The notes under the pieces were generated by a model. The model ran no database searches. It was not told the DNA's origin and was given only the letters and a program-made list of their open reading frames with translations. From Nitrospirota bacterium (GTDB taxonomy: Bacteria > Nitrospirota > UBA9217): a stretch of DNA of 36,226 bases. The first letter of the stretch is position 1, and each line of letters begins with the position of its first letter. The position numbers and the translations under genes were made by a program. The DNA is taken from the NCBI GenBank assembly GCA_023229435.1, contig JALNZF010000027.1:1-36226 (forward strand), given 5' to 3'. Positions 8,009 through 16,008 of the stretch are shown here, in pieces.

Positions 8009-8094
8009 TAGAAAAGCCGGCTTCAGATAAAAACGCCTGGCGCAGAGCGCATGGGGAAGAGAGTAAGGTCCTGTAATTCGCGATCAAATTCCAT

Positions 8095-8124
8095 TTGACA
8101 ATCCACGCCTGTTATCTGTATTAT
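8095..8124 (+). promoter_or_regulatory. Promoter of nadA, near-leaderless arrangement
   Basis: Perfect TTGACA (8095-8100), 18-bp spacer, TATTAT (8119-8124), 9 nt to ATG 8134. The expected transcript would have a leader of about 0-3 nt. A TTG that would extend the frame upstream is the -35 box itself. Confidence 0.65.
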
Positions 8125-8133
8125 CACTTACCT

Positions 8134-9129
8134 ATGATTACCGGGAAGACCGACATCAACGCCCTCCGCGAAAAGATCTTCAAGCTCAAAAAAGACCTGA
8201 ACGCCATCATCCTCGCGCACAATTACCAGCGTCCCGAGGTGCAGGACATCGCCGACCTCACGGGGGACTCGCTCGAGCTCTCGCGCACCGCGGCAAAAAC
8301 GGACTGCGCGGTTATCGTGTTCTGCGGCGTGCACTTCATGGCCGAAAGCGCCTCGATCCTCTCTCCGGACAAGACCGTCCTGCTCCCCGAGATCGGCGCG
8401 GGCTGTCCCATGGCCGACATGGTCACGGTCAAAGGACCGCGCAAGACGCGCCGGGACTTCTATTCTGAAAAGCTCGGGATCGCATTCGAGTTCGCCGACG
8501 ACTTCACGCTCCTGGACATGAAGAAGAAATATCCCGGCGTGCCGGTTGTCGCGTATGTGAACACCTCGGCCGCGGTCAAGGCGGAGAGCGACATCTGCTG
8601 TACCTCATCAAATGTCGTGAAGGTCGTTGAATCGCTGAAAGAAGATGTTGTCATCTGCATCCCGGACCGGAACCTCTCGGCCTTTGCCGCCAAGCGGACG
8701 AAGAAAAAGATCATCTCCTGGGACGGTTTCTGCAACGTGCATCACGGCCATCTCGACATCGAGGACGTCAACAAGGCGCGCGCCGCCCATCCCGATGCCG
8801 CCCTGGTCGTCCATCCCGAATGCCCGCCCGAGATACAGGACCTGGCGGACCAGATCACGAGCACATCAGGCATGCTCCGCTTTTGCAGGGAATCGAACCA
8901 CAAGGAATTCATCATCGGCACCGAGGAAGGACTGCTCCATCGCCTGAGGAAAGAGAGCCCTGACAAGAAGTTCTTTATCGTTTCGAATGAGATGGTCTGT
9001 CCCAATATGAAGCGGACAAAGCTTGAAAGCGTGCTTACCGCGCTGGAGAAAATGCAGTATGTCATCAAAGTCCCCGAGGACATCCGTGTCCCGGCCAAGC
9101 GCGCGCTGGACAGAATGCTCGCCCTGTAA
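8134..9129 (+). CDS. nadA: Quinolinate synthase A
   Basis: Condenses iminoaspartate with dihydroxyacetone phosphate to quinolinate in NAD biosynthesis; a cytosolic [4Fe-4S] enzyme. The 331 residues carry the three likely cluster cysteines: C91 in GAGCPMADM, C200 in WDGFCNVHH, C289 in VCPNMKRT. Other family blocks: AHNYQRPEVQDIADLTGDS, FCGVHFMAESA, YVNTSAAVKAESD with CTSSN, and EEGLLHRLRKESPDK. The start at ATG 8134 is set by the promoter. nadB and nadC are not in the window. Divergent from era. Confidence 0.95.
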   Translation: MITGKTDINALREKIFKLKKDLNAIILAHNYQRPEVQDIADLTGDSLELSRTAAKTDCAVIVFCGVHFMAESASILSPDKTVLLPEIGAGCPMADMVTVKGPRKTRRDFYSEKLGIAFEFADDFTLLDMKKKYPGVPVVAYVNTSAAVKAESDICCTSSNVVKVVESLKEDVVICIPDRNLSAFAAKRTKKKIISWDGFCNVHHGHLDIEDVNKARAAHPDAALVVHPECPPEIQDLADQITSTSGMLRFCRESNHKEFIIGTEEGLLHRLRKESPDKKFFIVSNEMVCPNMKRTKLESVLTALEKMQYVIKVPEDIRVPAKRALDRMLAL

Positions 9130-9133
9130 GGGC

Positions 9134-9482
9134 AAGCTCCAAATCTCAAATAACAAATTTCAAATAATAGTAACGGCTCAGGTTGGCCGCAAAAGAACGC
9201 AAAGATCCCAAAGAAAAGCCTGATGTTATGTAGTTCAGTTTTTAATTCTCTCTGCTTGCTTTTGGTTTTAAACCGAAAATAATTTCGACTCAAGGTTCCC
9301 TTTGCGTTCTTTGCGTGCTTCTCTAAGTGGCCGGTTCATTTTTCAGGCCATTCGCGGCTAATAGATTTTGACCTGAGTAGATACAAATAATATCCAAATT
9401 TCAAGTTCGAATATTCAAACGTTTGAAATTTCCGTGCTTGTATATTGGAATTCATTTGGAATTTGGTACTTGAGATTTGAGA
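9134..9482. repeat. Intergenic degenerate repeats and MITE-like element C
   Basis: The whole 390-bp nadA-rmuC gap is repeat-like. Outer parts are built of AAATTTCAAAT/GGAATTTGAGATTT variants (9141-9170 and 9385-9482). Between them, 9172-9382 has ACTCAGGT-type ends (AACGGCTCAGGTT on the left, CTACTCAGGTC on the complement of the right) and inner arms of opposite orientation based on AACGCAAAG (about 9190-9208 and 9298-9318). No gene is seen here. Confidence 0.55.
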
Positions 9483-9519
9483 TTTCAGCTTCGACGCCTG
9501 ATATGAATCTGATAATACT

Positions 9520-10620
9520 ATGAACATAGCCATCATAATACTTCTTGCAGCGGTCGTCCTCATCCTCCTCTGGCTCGTGTTCCTGTCCCGGAGAAAGACC
9601 GCCGACCCCGCCATGACCCTGATGCAGCAGGAAGTGCAGTCCCTCCGCGGTCAGCTCACCGAAGCAATGCAGAGGAACCAGGAAACGGTAAATCAGCAGC
9701 TCAGCCAGGTCACGCTCCAGGTAAATTCTCAGCTGAACCAGGTCACCCAGCAGCTCCAGAGGTCCACCGGCGACTTGAACAGCAGACTGGACAACGCCGC
9801 CCGCGTGGTGCAGGAAGTGAGCAAGGGACTCGGGGGCCTCTCCGAAGCGACAAAAAAAGTGTTCGATGTGGGCAAGGACATCGCGAGCCTGCAGGAGATA
9901 CTGAGGTCACCCAAGCTGCGCGGCGGGCTCGGCGAGCTCTTTCTCGGAGATCTCCTAGCACAGATATTCCCGCCGGCCCACTATGCGCTTCAACACCGGT
10001 TCAAGAGCGGAGAGGCAGTGGACGCGGTCATCAAACTCGGCAGGAACCTCGTGCCGGTGGACGCCAAGTTCCCGCTCGAAAATTTCAAGCGTGTTGTCGA
10101 GACGGCAACGGAGGAAGAGCGCAGGAGTGCCAAAAAGAAGTTCATCAGCGACGTCAAGAAGCATATCGACGCCATCTCCGGCAAGTATATTCTGCCCGAC
10201 GAGGGTACCTTCGACTTCGCGCTCATGTATATCCCTGCGGAGAACGTGTATTACGAGCTCATCATCAGGGACGAGGCCGTTGATACCGACAAGGGACTTT
10301 TGAACTACGCCTTTACCAAGCGGGTCATCCCGGTCTCACCCAACAGTTTTTACGCCTACCTCCAGACCATACTCCTGGGTCTCAAAGGACTGCACATCGA
10401 GGAGCAGGCACACGATATTTTGAAGAACCTGGCAAGGCTTTCGGGTGATTTCAGAAAATTTCAGGATGAATTCGAACTGGTGGGGAAACACCTGACAAAT
10501 ACGAAGACGAAATACGACGATGCGGACAAAAGACTGGAAAAGTTCGGTGATCGGCTTCAAGCCCTGAGCGGGACCGGGGACAATACGCTCATCGAAGAAA
10601 ACAATAAGCTGCCGCTGTGA
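9520..10620 (+). CDS. rmuC: DNA recombination protein RmuC family
   Basis: A 366-aa protein with an N-terminal membrane helix (residues 3-22), a Gln-rich coiled coil (about 30-120), and the RmuC core: LRSPKLRGGLGELFLGDLL, VPVDAKFPLENF, DFALMYIPAENVYYEL, VIPVSPNSFYAYLQTIL. RmuC limits inversion of short repeats in E. coli and resembles nuclease-fold proteins; the biochemical activity is not settled. No clear SD precedes the ATG, and the sequence just upstream is repeat-derived. Monocistronic by position, followed by a convergent gene. Confidence 0.92.
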   Translation: MNIAIIILLAAVVLILLWLVFLSRRKTADPAMTLMQQEVQSLRGQLTEAMQRNQETVNQQLSQVTLQVNSQLNQVTQQLQRSTGDLNSRLDNAARVVQEVSKGLGGLSEATKKVFDVGKDIASLQEILRSPKLRGGLGELFLGDLLAQIFPPAHYALQHRFKSGEAVDAVIKLGRNLVPVDAKFPLENFKRVVETATEEERRSAKKKFISDVKKHIDAISGKYILPDEGTFDFALMYIPAENVYYELIIRDEAVDTDKGLLNYAFTKRVIPVSPNSFYAYLQTILLGLKGLHIEEQAHDILKNLARLSGDFRKFQDEFELVGKHLTNTKTKYDDADKRLEKFGDRLQALSGTGDNTLIEENNKLPL

Positions 10621-10650
10621 TTCTTCTGCCTTCATGCGAACGGGAAACCG

Positions 10651-10986
10651 TCAATGGTGCCCCTGTTCTGATTCGGAATGTCCTCCTGAAATAACATACA
10701 CGACATTGATCGCGCCCGGATTCTCGGCAAGACACGCCTGTTCACCTTTAAGATGGATCGCCTGTCCCTGCTTGAGCATTCCCGTGTAATGACCCGACAG
10801 CTGAAGGTCGCCCGCGATCGCAAAGACGATCTCTTCATGCCCCTTGCCGGGGCTCAATTCCCGCCCCTTCTCTCCCGGCTTCAAAACTCCATAGATCAAA
10901 TAGCAGGCATGGCTGCCGGTGTCGCGCGCGCCGAGGATATATTCGCCCGATTCCCCGGTCTTCCCGAACACGTCATAGGTCTTCAT
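10651..10986 (-). CDS. Small cupin-fold protein
   Basis: A 111-aa protein matching a single cupin barrel: KPGEKGRELSPGKGHEEIVFAIAGDLQLSG corresponds to cupin motif 1 (His and Glu as candidate metal ligands), and GMLKQGQAIHLKGEQACLAENPG to motif 2, with the second-motif His embedded in AIHLKG. The C-terminus is His-rich (GGHSESEQGHH), which could also bind metal. It lies 35 bp after kup on the same strand and is probably co-transcribed. The SD-like CGGAG at about 6-7 nt before the ATG is supplied by a short CGGAGTGCGGA repeat. Substrate unknown. Confidence 0.75.
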   Translation of the reverse strand: MKTYDVFGKTGESGEYILGARDTGSHACYLIYGVLKPGEKGRELSPGKGHEEIVFAIAGDLQLSGHYTGMLKQGQAIHLKGEQACLAENPGAINVVYVISGGHSESEQGHH

Positions 10987-11021
10987 TCCGCACTCCGCAC
11001 TCCGAACTCCGCACTGTTCAG

Positions 11022-12842
11022 TTACATCTCCACCCTGGTCACCACGCCGTGGAGCTTGTTGTACGGGAGCTTGTAGAATTGAACGATGTTCGGCGTCAGC
11101 CGCTTGATGATCGAGAACAGCTGCCAGACGATGTTGCTCGGCAGAATATCCTCAACACCGTAAAAGATCGTTTTTTCCTGGATCCCCGCCTCGCGCAGGA
11201 TTTCCTCGACATCCGGCACCTCCATGTAGCCCGTTTGTATCTCGAAGGACCGGAGCCCGGGGCCGAGACTTTCCTTGAAGAACCCCGTGGTGCCGAAGGG
11301 GTCCTCGCGCTTGACGATGGAGATGATGATATTGTCCTCATAGAGAATGTTGTTTTTGATGATCGTATGTACGATATAGGGCGGGACCTCTTTCGCGTCC
11401 CTCGCGAAGAAGAGCGCGGTCCCCTTGATCCTGCTCATGTTCTGATAGATCTGGGTGTAGCTCGGCAGAAAGACGTCGATCGGCAGAGGCTGGAGCACAT
11501 TGTAGAGCTTCCGCTGGCCTTTGCGGTAGAGCATGATGACCAGGAACGGTATCGCGGCAATGATGATGGACCAGTAACCGCCATGGGGGATCTTGTAGGT
11601 GTTGGAAAGGAGGAACGTCATGCAGACGAAGGTCACGACCACCGAGAGCGCCGCGCGGCCGAACTTCCTCTGGAGATAGAAGATCCAGGTCATGAAGATG
11701 CCGGTGAGGGTCATGGTGCCGGTGACCGCAAGGCCGTATGCGGCCGCAAGCCTGCTGGACTCCCGGAATTCCATGATGATGAAAAGCACCGAAAAGAGCA
11801 GGAACCAGTTCACAGCACCGATATAGATCTGGGAATGACGCTCCTCGGAAGTATAGTCCACCTTGAACATGGGCATGATGCGCGTGGTGATGCCCTGGTA
11901 CACGATCGAGAACATGCCGCTGATCATGGCCTGCGACGCGATGATCGTGGCGATGATCGAGAGGAGCAGGAACGGGATATAGAGGACGTGCGCCTGATGA
12001 TACACCATCTCGAACAGCACGTTCCTGGCATCGGGATGCCGGATGAGGAATGCCCCCTGGCCGAGATAGTTGAGCACCAGGGCGAAGAACACGAAGTACC
12101 AGGCCCGCACGATCGGCTCGCGGCCCAGGTGTCCCATGTCCGCGTAGAGCGCCTCGCCGCCCGTGGCGCAGAGAATGACCTCGGAGAGTACGAAGAACCC
12201 GGTGAGTCCGTGATGGGTCATGAAGGTGAAGGCATAATAGGGATTCACCGCCTTGACCACCGAGGGCATATAATAGATCGAAGCGATGCCGGAGATCGTC
12301 AGGGCGGCAAACCACAGGATCATAAGCGGCCCGAAGGCCTTGGCGACCCGCTCGGTCCCCTTCTTCTGAATCGAGAAGAGCAGAATGGCGATGGCGCCGG
12401 CAATGATGACAAGGGAGGTCCGGTCCATTCCCTCGAGCCCGTTGATCAGGAGCATGCCCTCCACAGCGCTCAGGATACTGATGGCCGGCGTGATGACGCC
12501 GTCGCCGATGATAAGCGAGATGCCGATGAACGAGAGCATGGTGACAACCGTGGCCTGCCTGCCCGATTTGAGGAGCGGGACCAGGAGTTCCCGGAGCACG
12601 ATGGTGCCGCCTTCTCCGCGTTTGCCGAGGCTCATGGCCAGCCAGGCGTACTCCACGGTCACCAGGATGATGAGCGTCCAGACAATGAGGGACAGGACCC
12701 CGATCACGCTGTCCTCGGTGCGCACGATCGTCGGCAGAAGGAAAATGACCGTGAGCGTGTAGATCGGACTCGTGCCGATGTCGCCGAACACAAGGCCGAG
12801 AGACTTTATGATTCCTTTGGCATGGGATGTTTTGTCAGGCAT
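11022..12842 (-). CDS. kup: KUP-family potassium uptake transporter
   Basis: A 606-aa H+/K+ symporter of the KUP/HAK/KT family. The signature FGDIGTSPIYTLTV follows a short cytosolic N-terminus. About 12 membrane helices fill residues 15-450, including IGDGVITPAISILSAVEG, FALVLNYLGQGAFLIRHP and AYGLAVTGTMTLTGIFMTW, and then a cytosolic C-terminal domain of about 150 residues. Length is near the usual 600-630. No good SD precedes ATG 12842; a candidate promoter lies at 12899-12927. No c-di-AMP riboswitch-like structure is visible in the short leader. Confidence 0.94.
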   Translation of the reverse strand: MPDKTSHAKGIIKSLGLVFGDIGTSPIYTLTVIFLLPTIVRTEDSVIGVLSLIVWTLIILVTVEYAWLAMSLGKRGEGGTIVLRELLVPLLKSGRQATVVTMLSFIGISLIIGDGVITPAISILSAVEGMLLINGLEGMDRTSLVIIAGAIAILLFSIQKKGTERVAKAFGPLMILWFAALTISGIASIYYMPSVVKAVNPYYAFTFMTHHGLTGFFVLSEVILCATGGEALYADMGHLGREPIVRAWYFVFFALVLNYLGQGAFLIRHPDARNVLFEMVYHQAHVLYIPFLLLSIIATIIASQAMISGMFSIVYQGITTRIMPMFKVDYTSEERHSQIYIGAVNWFLLFSVLFIIMEFRESSRLAAAYGLAVTGTMTLTGIFMTWIFYLQRKFGRAALSVVVTFVCMTFLLSNTYKIPHGGYWSIIIAAIPFLVIMLYRKGQRKLYNVLQPLPIDVFLPSYTQIYQNMSRIKGTALFFARDAKEVPPYIVHTIIKNNILYEDNIIISIVKREDPFGTTGFFKESLGPGLRSFEIQTGYMEVPDVEEILREAGIQEKTIFYGVEDILPSNIVWQLFSIIKRLTPNIVQFYKLPYNKLHGVVTRVEM

Positions 12843-12898
12843 ACGTAATAAGATGAGGTTGAATGACCATGCGGTATAGCAGATTTACTGCTGGCAAA

Positions 12899-12927
12899 AT
12901 CATAATACAGTTTAAAATAAAAAGCAA
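12899..12927 (-). promoter_or_regulatory. Candidate kup promoter
   Basis: On the minus strand TTGCTT (12927-12922), 17-bp spacer, TATGAT (12904-12899), about 56 nt before the kup ATG. The -35 is weak. It lies downstream of the terminator of the preceding operon, so kup needs a promoter of its own here. The leader contains a small hairpin (AGCAG/CTGCT). Confidence 0.35.
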
Positions 12928-12964
12928 GGTGAATAAACCGCATCCAGCGCAAAAAACAAGAAAT

Positions 12965-12998
12965 AAAAAAAGGCTGAGGGAATAACTCCTCTTCAGCC
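12965..12998 (-). terminator. Rho-independent terminator of the signalling operon
   Basis: On the minus strand GGCTGAAGAGG, loop, CCCTCAGCC, then TTTTTTT. It sits about 85 bp after the stop of the PEP-synthase-like gene and before kup. Confidence 0.8.
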
Positions 12999-13081
12999 GT
13001 CAATCTCTTCTCCGAAATACTTCCGGTAGTGACTATTCTGCTAAGACTTTTCTCTGTTCCGCCCTCTAGCTTCCCGGACGC

Positions 13082-15631
13082 TTACGTTTGATAGATCCCG
13101 TCCAAAAAGTTCCTTGCGTAGCGCTGTACCGCGTGGTCGTCCTGAAGCACGGCGTCCAGCTGGCGGGTAAAGGAGATCAGCCTGCCAAGCTGATCGAGGA
13201 CGCTTTCCGCCTCATCCCTGCTAATGTTCGCGAGCCGGGCCACGATCAGATCGCCTTTTGTCTTGATCGTGAAACCATACTCGCCGAGGATCTCGGCGAT
13301 GAGCTGCAGCCTCCTCGAACGCTTGGTCATGTCGGTGGCGCCGCCGGCGAACCGGAAATAGATGTGATTGTTGTGTGCGTTCTCACCGCAAAAACAGTCC
13401 ACGAGGATGAAATGATAACCGAACTTCAGGCTGATGTTCGCATATTCCCGTGAAATGACGGCCATGTTCGATTCCACACGGCCTTTGCTGTCGGACATGA
13501 TATCGGGCATGCGCAGCATACTCGACATAAAATCATTGACGTTCAGCGGGACCGCGTCGGAGCGCCAGATGCCGGGGCGGGTCATTCCTCTGATCAGCGC
13601 CCGAAGCGGCAGTGAAGCAACCTGCCCCGCGGTGATGTGGTCCCCGGGCAGGAATTTGTTCAAGCCTCCGCCGATATCGATGACCATGATCCCGGCGGGG
13701 ATCGTCAGGTCCAAGGTTACGGCACTGGCCTTCACGCCGAACTGCGCGGTCTCGATCAGCTCCGCGACCGATTTCTCATGGATAAAGCGCAGGAGATCAT
13801 GCAGGGTCCTGCATGCCTCGGGGGTAAACTCATCCCGCAACGGATCGACCAGGTTCAACGGCGCAATGTAGCGCAGAAGATACCGTTTTTTGCGGAACTC
13901 CGAGAGCTCGTCCATCTGGACAGAGCTGTTTCGCACGCGCTCCATGACCTGCCTGACCAGCCCCTGATACATGGTCGCCCCTTCATTCACCACCTGAAGA
14001 GTGATCTCCTGACCATGGGCAAGCAGGCGCGTCGCGTTGCCCGCGTTCACGACCGTCGGAATCCTGAACTCCCTGCACAGGGCCGCCATATGGCTCGTCA
14101 ACGTTCCCGTGTCGGTGACGATCGCGGCCACGTCGGTCATCACGCGGACGAAATTGGACGAATCATGCCGCGCGACAAGGATGGCGCCCTTGGGGATGGA
14201 ATCAAGATCGTTGTTGTTCTTAAGGATGAATACCCTGCCCGCTGCCACGCCGTTCTGCACGGCAAGCCCGCTGTTCTTCACAAGGACGTGCGCATCAGGC
14301 ACGCTCGTGTCCGCGACATCCGTGCGGGTTTCATCGCTTGGCAGTCTGAGCGGCCGCGCCTGGAGAATGAACGCCCTCCCCTGTCCATCAAAGGCCCACT
14401 CGATGTCCTGGGGCCTGCGGAAATGGTTTTCGATCAGCAGTGCCAGCCGGGCGAGCTCGGCAACCTGCCCGGGATCAAGGCTCGATCGAGTTCTTTTTTC
14501 CTCCGGCGTTTCCACCGTAATCACACCGCCCTGTTCGCTCCCGACGACCATCGATCCTTTCGCGCCGATCCTCGTCTCAACGATCTTCCGATTGCCGCTC
14601 TTGTTCACTCTGTAGAGATCAGCATCGATCCGGCCCTCCACAACGGATGTTCCGAGCCCCCACGCGGCATTGATGGTCAGCGTGTCACGGCTTCCCTGTT
14701 GATCGGCCGAATACAGGACCCCGCTCGTCGCGGCATCCACCATCACCACGCACCCGACGGCCATCTTCATGTCCTTCAGGGCATACCCCAGCTTTTCCTG
14801 ATAGATCGCTGACGTTTCGGAGAACAGGCTGGCAAGCACCTTCCGGTAAGCCTTTTCAACTGCCGCGGTTTCGAGCGGCACGTTCAGAACGGTTTCGAAC
14901 TGTCCCGCGAACGAGAACTCACCATCCTCCTCCCCGGCACTGCTCCGCACAGCGAGGGTACACGTCGCCTTGCACCGCGATCTGATCTTGCTGACGGACT
15001 TGTCGATGGCGCGGTGCAGATCGGGCGGCATCTCAGCATGCAGGATAAGCTCATGCGCTTCGTGCAGGGACGCACCGGAAATCGGGGTACCGGCCTTCGG
15101 GAGCTGGATCTTTTGATAGATCTGATTGTGGACCATGAAGGCATCAAAGGCCCGGGTCGTTACCGCAAAGGCATCGGGCACGTTCAGCTTCAGCGTGTTC
15201 TTGATCTCCGCAAGGTTGGCGTTCTTGCCGCCGATGTCCCGCACCATCTCGCCGGTAACCTGCTCGAAGAAAACAACAAGTTCCTTTGCCGCGATGACGG
15301 TTTCTTCGATGACATGCCTGATCCCCTCGTCGATTTCCCGGAACCGCTCACGGAGCGGCGGATACCGGCTGTGCGTAAGCACATCGAAATCGCGGAGGGA
15401 GTCGCCCACGGCGGCGTGCAGGTCGGCATAGGATCTTCTGACGTACTGAATGTCGAACAGATAGTCCCCTCCCAGGGTATCACCCATGTCCGTAATGATC
15501 TCGAGTGCTTTATTGTTATCGTCGAGGACCTGGCGGAATTGGGAGAACAGCAGCTCGAACGACTCCCGATCGCGTCGAGCACCCCGGAGTGTCCGGTAAA
15601 TAAAATTCAGTTTTCCGGCAATATTTGTCAT
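13082..15631 (-). CDS. PEP-synthase-like phosphohistidine protein lacking the PEP/pyruvate barrel
   Basis: An 849-aa protein. Residues about 1-115 are helical and unrecognised. Residues about 120-430 are the ATP-grasp nucleotide-binding domain of PEP synthase / pyruvate phosphate dikinase: GGKNANLAEI, AVRSSAGEEDGEFSFAGQFE, INAAWGLGTSVVEG, PQDIEWAFD, ILQARPLR. Residues about 440-560 are the swivelling phosphohistidine domain, with H514 in GTLTSHMAALCREFRIPTVV. Canonical enzymes then have a large TIM-barrel PEP/pyruvate site; here residues about 565-849 are an unrelated region that I do not recognise (blocks IDIGGGLNKFLPGDH, FGYHFILVDCFCGENAHNN). It is the last gene of the operon, 5 bp after the response regulator. 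It may autophosphorylate at His from ATP and act on a protein or RNA partner instead of making PEP. That is inference. Confidence 0.85.
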   Translation of the reverse strand: MTNIAGKLNFIYRTLRGARRDRESFELLFSQFRQVLDDNNKALEIITDMGDTLGGDYLFDIQYVRRSYADLHAAVGDSLRDFDVLTHSRYPPLRERFREIDEGIRHVIEETVIAAKELVVFFEQVTGEMVRDIGGKNANLAEIKNTLKLNVPDAFAVTTRAFDAFMVHNQIYQKIQLPKAGTPISGASLHEAHELILHAEMPPDLHRAIDKSVSKIRSRCKATCTLAVRSSAGEEDGEFSFAGQFETVLNVPLETAAVEKAYRKVLASLFSETSAIYQEKLGYALKDMKMAVGCVVMVDAATSGVLYSADQQGSRDTLTINAAWGLGTSVVEGRIDADLYRVNKSGNRKIVETRIGAKGSMVVGSEQGGVITVETPEEKRTRSSLDPGQVAELARLALLIENHFRRPQDIEWAFDGQGRAFILQARPLRLPSDETRTDVADTSVPDAHVLVKNSGLAVQNGVAAGRVFILKNNNDLDSIPKGAILVARHDSSNFVRVMTDVAAIVTDTGTLTSHMAALCREFRIPTVVNAGNATRLLAHGQEITLQVVNEGATMYQGLVRQVMERVRNSSVQMDELSEFRKKRYLLRYIAPLNLVDPLRDEFTPEACRTLHDLLRFIHEKSVAELIETAQFGVKASAVTLDLTIPAGIMVIDIGGGLNKFLPGDHITAGQVASLPLRALIRGMTRPGIWRSDAVPLNVNDFMSSMLRMPDIMSDSKGRVESNMAVISREYANISLKFGYHFILVDCFCGENAHNNHIYFRFAGGATDMTKRSRRLQLIAEILGEYGFTIKTKGDLIVARLANISRDEAESVLDQLGRLISFTRQLDAVLQDDHAVQRYARNFLDGIYQT

Positions 15632-15636
15632 GGCCT

Positions 15637-16008
15637 TTAAAGCTGTTTTTCCAGCGCCCGTTTGATGGAAGCCTTCAATTCCCTGATCTTGACCGGCTTC
15701 GGGAAAAAGTCATGCACGTCCCTTCGAAGCGCCTCAATGGCCGCGTCAAGGTTGGCAAAGGCCGTTATCATGATGACCTGCGTCGAGGGATAGAGGTCTT
15801 TCACGGTCTTCAGCACCTCCATCCCGTCGATTCCCTTCATTTTGTAATCCGTCACGACAACGTCAAATTTTTCTTCCTGCAGGCGCTTCAGCGCCGGCTC
15901 GGCGTTCAGAAACGTTTCAACCACATAGCCTTCCTGCTCAAGCGACAGTTTCGCCATGTCGCCCACGATCTTTTCATCGTCAATGACCATGATTTTGTGT
16001 CTATTCAT
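15637..16008 (-). CDS. Receiver-only response regulator (CheY-like)
   Basis: A 123-aa single receiver domain: acidic pair D10-D11 in VIDDE, phospho-acceptor D54 in VVVTDYKMKG, switch Thr T82 in MITAF, Lys K104 in FFPKPVK. There is no output domain, so it must act through a partner. Its ATG overlaps the end of the histidine-kinase gene by 8 nt and has AGGAG 8 nt upstream inside that gene, so translation is coupled. The natural sender is the upstream kinase; the adjacent PEP-synthase-like protein or the DUF202 proteins are candidate targets. Confidence 0.93.
   Translation of the reverse strand: MNRHKIMVIDDEKIVGDMAKLSLEQEGYVVETFLNAEPALKRLQEEKFDVVVTDYKMKGIDGMEVLKTVKDLYPSTQVIMITAFANLDAAIEALRRDVHDFFPKPVKIRELKASIKRALEKQL

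Noticed and set aside
7082..8011. Plus-strand frame of about 309 codons opposite era
   Set aside because: Antisense shadow of era; low-complexity charged translation with no ribosome site.
8095..8133. TTG start extending NadA by 13 residues
   Set aside because: The TTG is the first half of a perfect -35 hexamer and the -10 lies inside the extension, so it cannot be translated from this promoter.
11049..12848. Long plus-strand reading frame (about 600 codons) opposite kup
   Set aside because: Mirror of the GC-rich kup gene. The translation is rich in Asp/Glu/His/Arg without any domain, and kup itself is unambiguous.
12843..12964. Possible c-di-AMP riboswitch ahead of kup
   Set aside because: The leader is short and AT-rich, with only one small hairpin and none of the conserved ydaO-type elements.
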